Assembly: GCA_905221605.1 (NCBI GenBank)
Contig: CAJNDS010002186.1
Span: 313,001-377,000 of the forward strand
Source: Symbiodinium natans
Taxonomy: Eukaryota; Sar; Dinophyceae; Suessiales; Symbiodiniaceae
DNA: 64,000 nt
Reading direction: 5' to 3'
Part shown: in pieces, positions 60,793 through 64,000 of the stretch
Layout of the letters: every line of letters starts with the position of its first letter
Position numbering within the stretch: position 1 is the stretch's first letter
Translations under genes and position numbers: made by a program
Notes under the pieces: generated by a model
What the model was told of the DNA's origin: nothing
Seen by the model: the letters and a program-made list of their open reading frames with translations, nothing else
Database searches by the model: none

Positions 60793-63448
60793 ATGAAGGC
60801 TGTGTGCATCGTGGCTTTCTTGTCCGTTTCTCTCGGGGCTTCTGCTGGATCCCAGCCGGTGGCGACAGATGCGACCGGGATGTCTGGGATGCAAGCCGAG
60901 TCCGAACAGTCCGAACAGTGCCAGTCTGGGAGCCTGATCCAGCGTTCCTCCCAGAAGGCGATGCTGCCCACGAAGGCGACGCTTGGCGAGACCGAGGTTG
61001 CGGAGCCAGAGACCCCACCGAACAAGGTGAGCAAAAAGATGAACAACAAGATGAACAAAAAGATGCAGAAGAGGCAAAAGATGCAGAAGGAGCACGGAGA
61101 TCTCCTGGCCTTCCTCGCTCAGTCAAAGGAGTCACAGGAACAGATTCCTCCAGGAGATTCTGAATGCACACCGACAGGAGCCCTGCGCCTGTCATCTCTG
61201 CCTGTGATTTTGTCGTGTCTTTGCACTTTGCATGTCGCCCGGAGTCGGCTCTGTTTCTTTTCAAAGCTCGGCCTTTTCAGGAGCGCCTCTGGCGGGCGAG
61301 AGCAAGGCGAAGTTTGAGGTGCTTTTGCAAAAGGTCTCTGCCCTCGACCTGGATGCTGTCATCGCCCGCCTTGTCAAGAAGAAGGACTACATGCCCAAGA
61401 TTGCAAAGAGGGCCGCCGATGAGTACCGCAAGTTCCTGGTGTTGATGGGCATGGGCGAGAAACCGGTCGCGCCCAAGATGGTCGTCGATGCCTGGCAAGC
61501 CCACATCATGCCACCAGTCCTGAACATGTGGGCTTGTTGATTGTCAGCTGTTGACATGTCCGCGGACGTTGTTCGGTTTCTGTGTGGTTTGTGTAGTTGG
61601 AAGCCCGGCCAGGTTCACACAGACGTACGAGCGGGACTGCCGTGAGGTGTTTGGCCACTTGCTTGAACATGACCCCCTTGCTCAGCACTTGGAGGCCAGT
61701 CGTCTGGAGCAGATGCAACAGCAGATCTGCGACTATTTCGGCATGGTAGACCGGCTTGTTTGGGAACAGCCGCGGGCAGTGGCCGCTCTCTCCCAGAGCG
61801 CGGACCCGGCCACCACCATGCAGCACTGGCTTGACCACATCAACGACAAGTCGATCTTCCGTGAGGACCTCATGACAGAGGATGTCAACGTGCTGGTGGT
61901 TTCGCAACACAGCTCCAATGCCACAACCTATGATGGCAGAATCGAAGCTTTGTCCTTCTTCCACCAGCATGGGCATGCCACCAGGGCACGCGAGTTCCTT
62001 TCCGTGACCCCCGGTGCCTTTGCCATCGAGATGACAAAGAACCTGCGCATGGGGGTTGACATCTTCGAGGTGAACTCGCAAGGCCAGATCTTCGACATCA
62101 AGATCTGGATGGCCTCCCTGAGAGCGGACCAAGACGACTTGAATGACACCGGGCTAACAACTTTCGGCAACGGATCGCAAGCCAGCATCTCAGTAGCACC
62201 AGCTGAATCGCGGAGGGTCACAAGCTGATTCTAGAATGGGCTTGAATAGACATCTTGGTTGCGCGTCTTCGTGCATCTTCGCACTCTGATATTTTATCGT
62301 GCCCCAGACTTGAGGCGCTGGTCGATGCCGGGGAGACAGACGTCACCTTGACAAAGGCTGCCATGGAGTCCTGGATGCAAAGCCTCAACGCAGAGCCGAA
62401 GGAAGAGCTCCTGGCGGCCGATGTGCGCATGCTTCGGATGTCGCAAAGGGACATGGAACCCGAAATTCATACTGGGAAGGCTGACGTGATGGATTTCTTC
62501 CGAGACTTCGAGCATGCCAGCGGGGCCCGAGAGTTCCTTTCCGTGGACGGAGGCGCCTTTATGCTCGAGCTAAAGAACGACATGCATCCTCGCATGGGAA
62601 TCCTGGTTTTTGAGGTGAACCCCGATGGCAAGATCCAGGACATCAAGGTTTGGATGGGTTCCCTGGAAAACGACAAGGCCGACTTGGGCGACAGCGGCCT
62701 GAATCAGACGCTCCTGTCGCAAGAGGAGGCCCTCGTGGCGAGTGCCTTGCCCGCGTAAGCCATGTTAGCACAGCTCAAGACACAACATGAGAACACCATG
62801 TTACTTGCTGCTTTTTGCAGAGCATTCCCTGCTTACCATGTGATGGCACCACAGATATCGCCTCGAACATCTCCAGGCCCCGAGCCCACGGAGTGCTTGC
62901 GTTCCGGCAGCCAGCCGTCCCCGCAGCAAACGCGCAGCTTCAAGACAACTGCCGAGAAGGTGAAAACGCTTGACCTCAATGCTGTGGTAGCCGTTCTCGA
63001 GAAGGATGGCTACTCGCCCAGCAGGGCAGCAAGCCTTGCGGAAGAGTACCGAAAGTACTTGACCCTGGTGGGCGCCGGCCTGAACCCTGTGCCGTCGCAG
63101 AAGGTGGATGATGCGTGGCATGCCCACATCCTCAATACCAAGAAGTACCAGGCTGACACACGTGCGCTGTTCGGCCACGTCCTCCATCACGAGCCGGCCA
63201 ACCTTCTCCTGGACCAGCAGGGCATGACAGCACAGAAATCCTCCATGGACGACATGTTCTTACAAACCAAGATGCAGCTCTGCGACTACTATGGTCGCGT
63301 CGATGAAGCCGTGTGGTCCAAGGAAGACGTCGCCCTGTGCCTTTGCGGCTGCGGCTGCGGCTGCGGTTGCGGCTGCAGCTGTGGCTGTGGCTGCGTCACT
63401 CCGAGCCCCCCACCGAGCCCGAGCCCGAGCCCGAGCAGTGGCTGCTGA
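60793..63448 (+). CDS. Secreted multidomain protein: GRDP/DUF1399-like, two NTF2-like domains, second GRDP-like, Cys-Gly tail (spliced)
   Basis: ATG 60793 begins with a signal peptide (K-A-V-C-I-V-A-F-L-S-V-S-L-G-A-S-A-G) and a Lys/Met-rich segment. Inferred exons: 60793 to about 61150-61190; 61281-61509; 61613-62176; 62308-62754; 62821-63448. Introns 61510-61612 and 62177-62307 would be GC-AG, and 62755-62820 GT-AG (GTAAGC...TTTTTGCAG); each restores the frame and the alignment between repeats. The first donor is unresolved. Domains: a GRDP/DUF1399-like unit (A-W-Q-A-H-I-M, Y-E-R-D-C-R-E-V-F-G-H), two NTF2/SnoaL-like repeats sharing A-R-E-F-L-S-V and D-I-K-I/V-W-M, then a second GRDP-like unit (D-D-A-W-H-A-H-I-L, F-G-H-V-L-H-H), and a C-terminal (C-G)n run with Pro-Ser repeats. 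The two ends mirror each other, so an internal duplication is likely. The role is unknown. The gene recurs 3036 bases downstream. Confidence 0.65.
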
Positions 63449-63688
63449 GCCTGTGCCTCTGAGAGCCCTGTTTCCCATGTACCCAAAGTTTCTGCAGTAA
63501 ATGCCGTTTCAAGAGCCTTCGAGTTTCTTTCAAGTTTCAGAAGTTTCCAGATCTGGCGCCACCGGGAGAGCCAACAGAGCGCAGAACTGCGAGACGTGGG
63601 AGAGGCATGGAGAGACGTGGGACCTCTAAAAGCCCATGGAAACGTCCCAAACCCATCCAAACCCTCCAGCCATGCACTTGCGACGAGG

Positions 63689-63828
63689 CAGCTGTCCAGA
63701 GAAGCGTGAACCTGGCAGGTTCCAATCTTCAGCGATGCAGGTGTCTGCTCATGACGGCTCGAGCATTGATACAGTGATCATCTCCCTCGTACTTACCGTG
63801 CATCCACCTTGGATAGCTTTGCATTGCC
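63689..63828 (+). promoter_or_regulatory. Leader of tandem gene unit, copy 3
   Basis: Matches 60653-60792 almost exactly at an offset of 3036 bases and precedes the next gene copy. Confidence 0.8.
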
Positions 63829-64000
63829 ATGAAGGCTGTGTGCATCGTGGCTTTCTTGTCCGTTTCTCTAGGGGCTTCTGCTGGATCCCAGCCGGTGGCG
63901 ACAGATGCGACCGGGATGTCTGGGATGCAAGCCGAGTCCGAACAGTCCGAACAGTGCCAGTCTGGGAGCCTGATCCAGCGTTCCTCCCAGAAGGCGATGC
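63829..64000 (+). CDS. Next tandem copy of the secreted multidomain gene (truncated by window end)
   Basis: ATG 63829 opens the same signal peptide and first 57 codons as the gene at 60793, with only one silent-looking change seen (CTCGGGG versus CTAGGGG). The copy runs off the window. Near identity over more than 300 bases shows recent tandem duplication or gene conversion, a known habit of dinoflagellate genes. Confidence 0.9.
   Translation, partial: MKAVCIVAFLSVSLGASAGSQPVATDATGMSGMQAESEQSEQCQSGSLIQRSSQKAM

Noticed and set aside
63291-63500. Ala-rich frame opposite or beside the Cys-Gly tail
   Set aside because: Shadow of the GGCTGC repeat in the real frame.

Overview
The window looks like nuclear DNA of a dinoflagellate, most probably Symbiodiniaceae-like. 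The grounds are a retroelement that carries a C5-cytosine methyltransferase (a combination reported from Symbiodinium), genes in near-identical tandem units with GC-AG introns, a stretch matching the 3' half of the dinoflagellate spliced leader, and a large load of decayed retroelements and simple repeats. No bacterial operon signals, tRNA or rRNA genes were seen. The organism call is an inference.

Layout. 1-12.3 kb has no recognisable gene. It holds minisatellites, palindromes and a recent 1.5-1.8 kb direct duplication (5131-6927 and 8002-9504); the first copy is interrupted by an inverted copy of the DNA lying next to the second. 12.4-22.8 kb is a polycistronic non-LTR-type retroelement. 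Its leader carries a hairpin array, followed by ORF1 (1565 codons ending in a C5-cytosine methyltransferase domain), ORF2 (unknown), ORF3 (APE-type endonuclease plus reverse transcriptase with YMDD) and ORF4 (unknown). Each successive ORF lies in the -1 frame of the previous one. Two of the three junctions carry in-frame X_XXY_YYZ heptamers, and one of these is also an ATGA stop-start overlap.

22.9-39.8 kb continues on the same strand with a run of ORFs: a small ORF, two tandem paralogues, another small ORF, an alpha/beta-hydrolase-like ORF, a possible glycosyltransferase-like ORF, a very large ORF joining a GxSxG hydrolase-like segment to an Upf1-like SF1 helicase, and a 605-aa ORF. Hairpins with the same GCCC tetraloop but different stems occur in the retroelement leader, just before the first of these ORFs, twice between later ORFs, and twice after the last. 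This raises the possibility that 12.4-41 kb is one giant element. Decayed second copies of two of its modules lie at 40.3-40.8 kb and 49.2-50.2 kb.

41.8-47.9 kb holds broken remnants of other retroelements: a copia-like gag with a ruined zinc knuckle, an aspartic protease, a Pro-rich ORF and an RNase H piece, followed by a 162-bp direct repeat. 47.1-52.4 kb is repeats and spacer. 52.5-57 kb probably holds a multi-exon host gene for a helical protein, with introns full of microsatellites. 58.1-64 kb is host coding sequence: an FAD amine oxidase and a secreted multidomain protein gene (signal peptide, GRDP/DUF1399-like, two NTF2-like repeats, second GRDP-like, Cys-Gly tail) in a 3036-bp tandem unit whose next copy starts before the window ends. 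The same leader, more diverged, also precedes the amine oxidase gene.

Limits: gene models come from reading only. Splice sites were inferred from frame and homology between repeats. Frame changes could be programmed, mutational or assembly errors.
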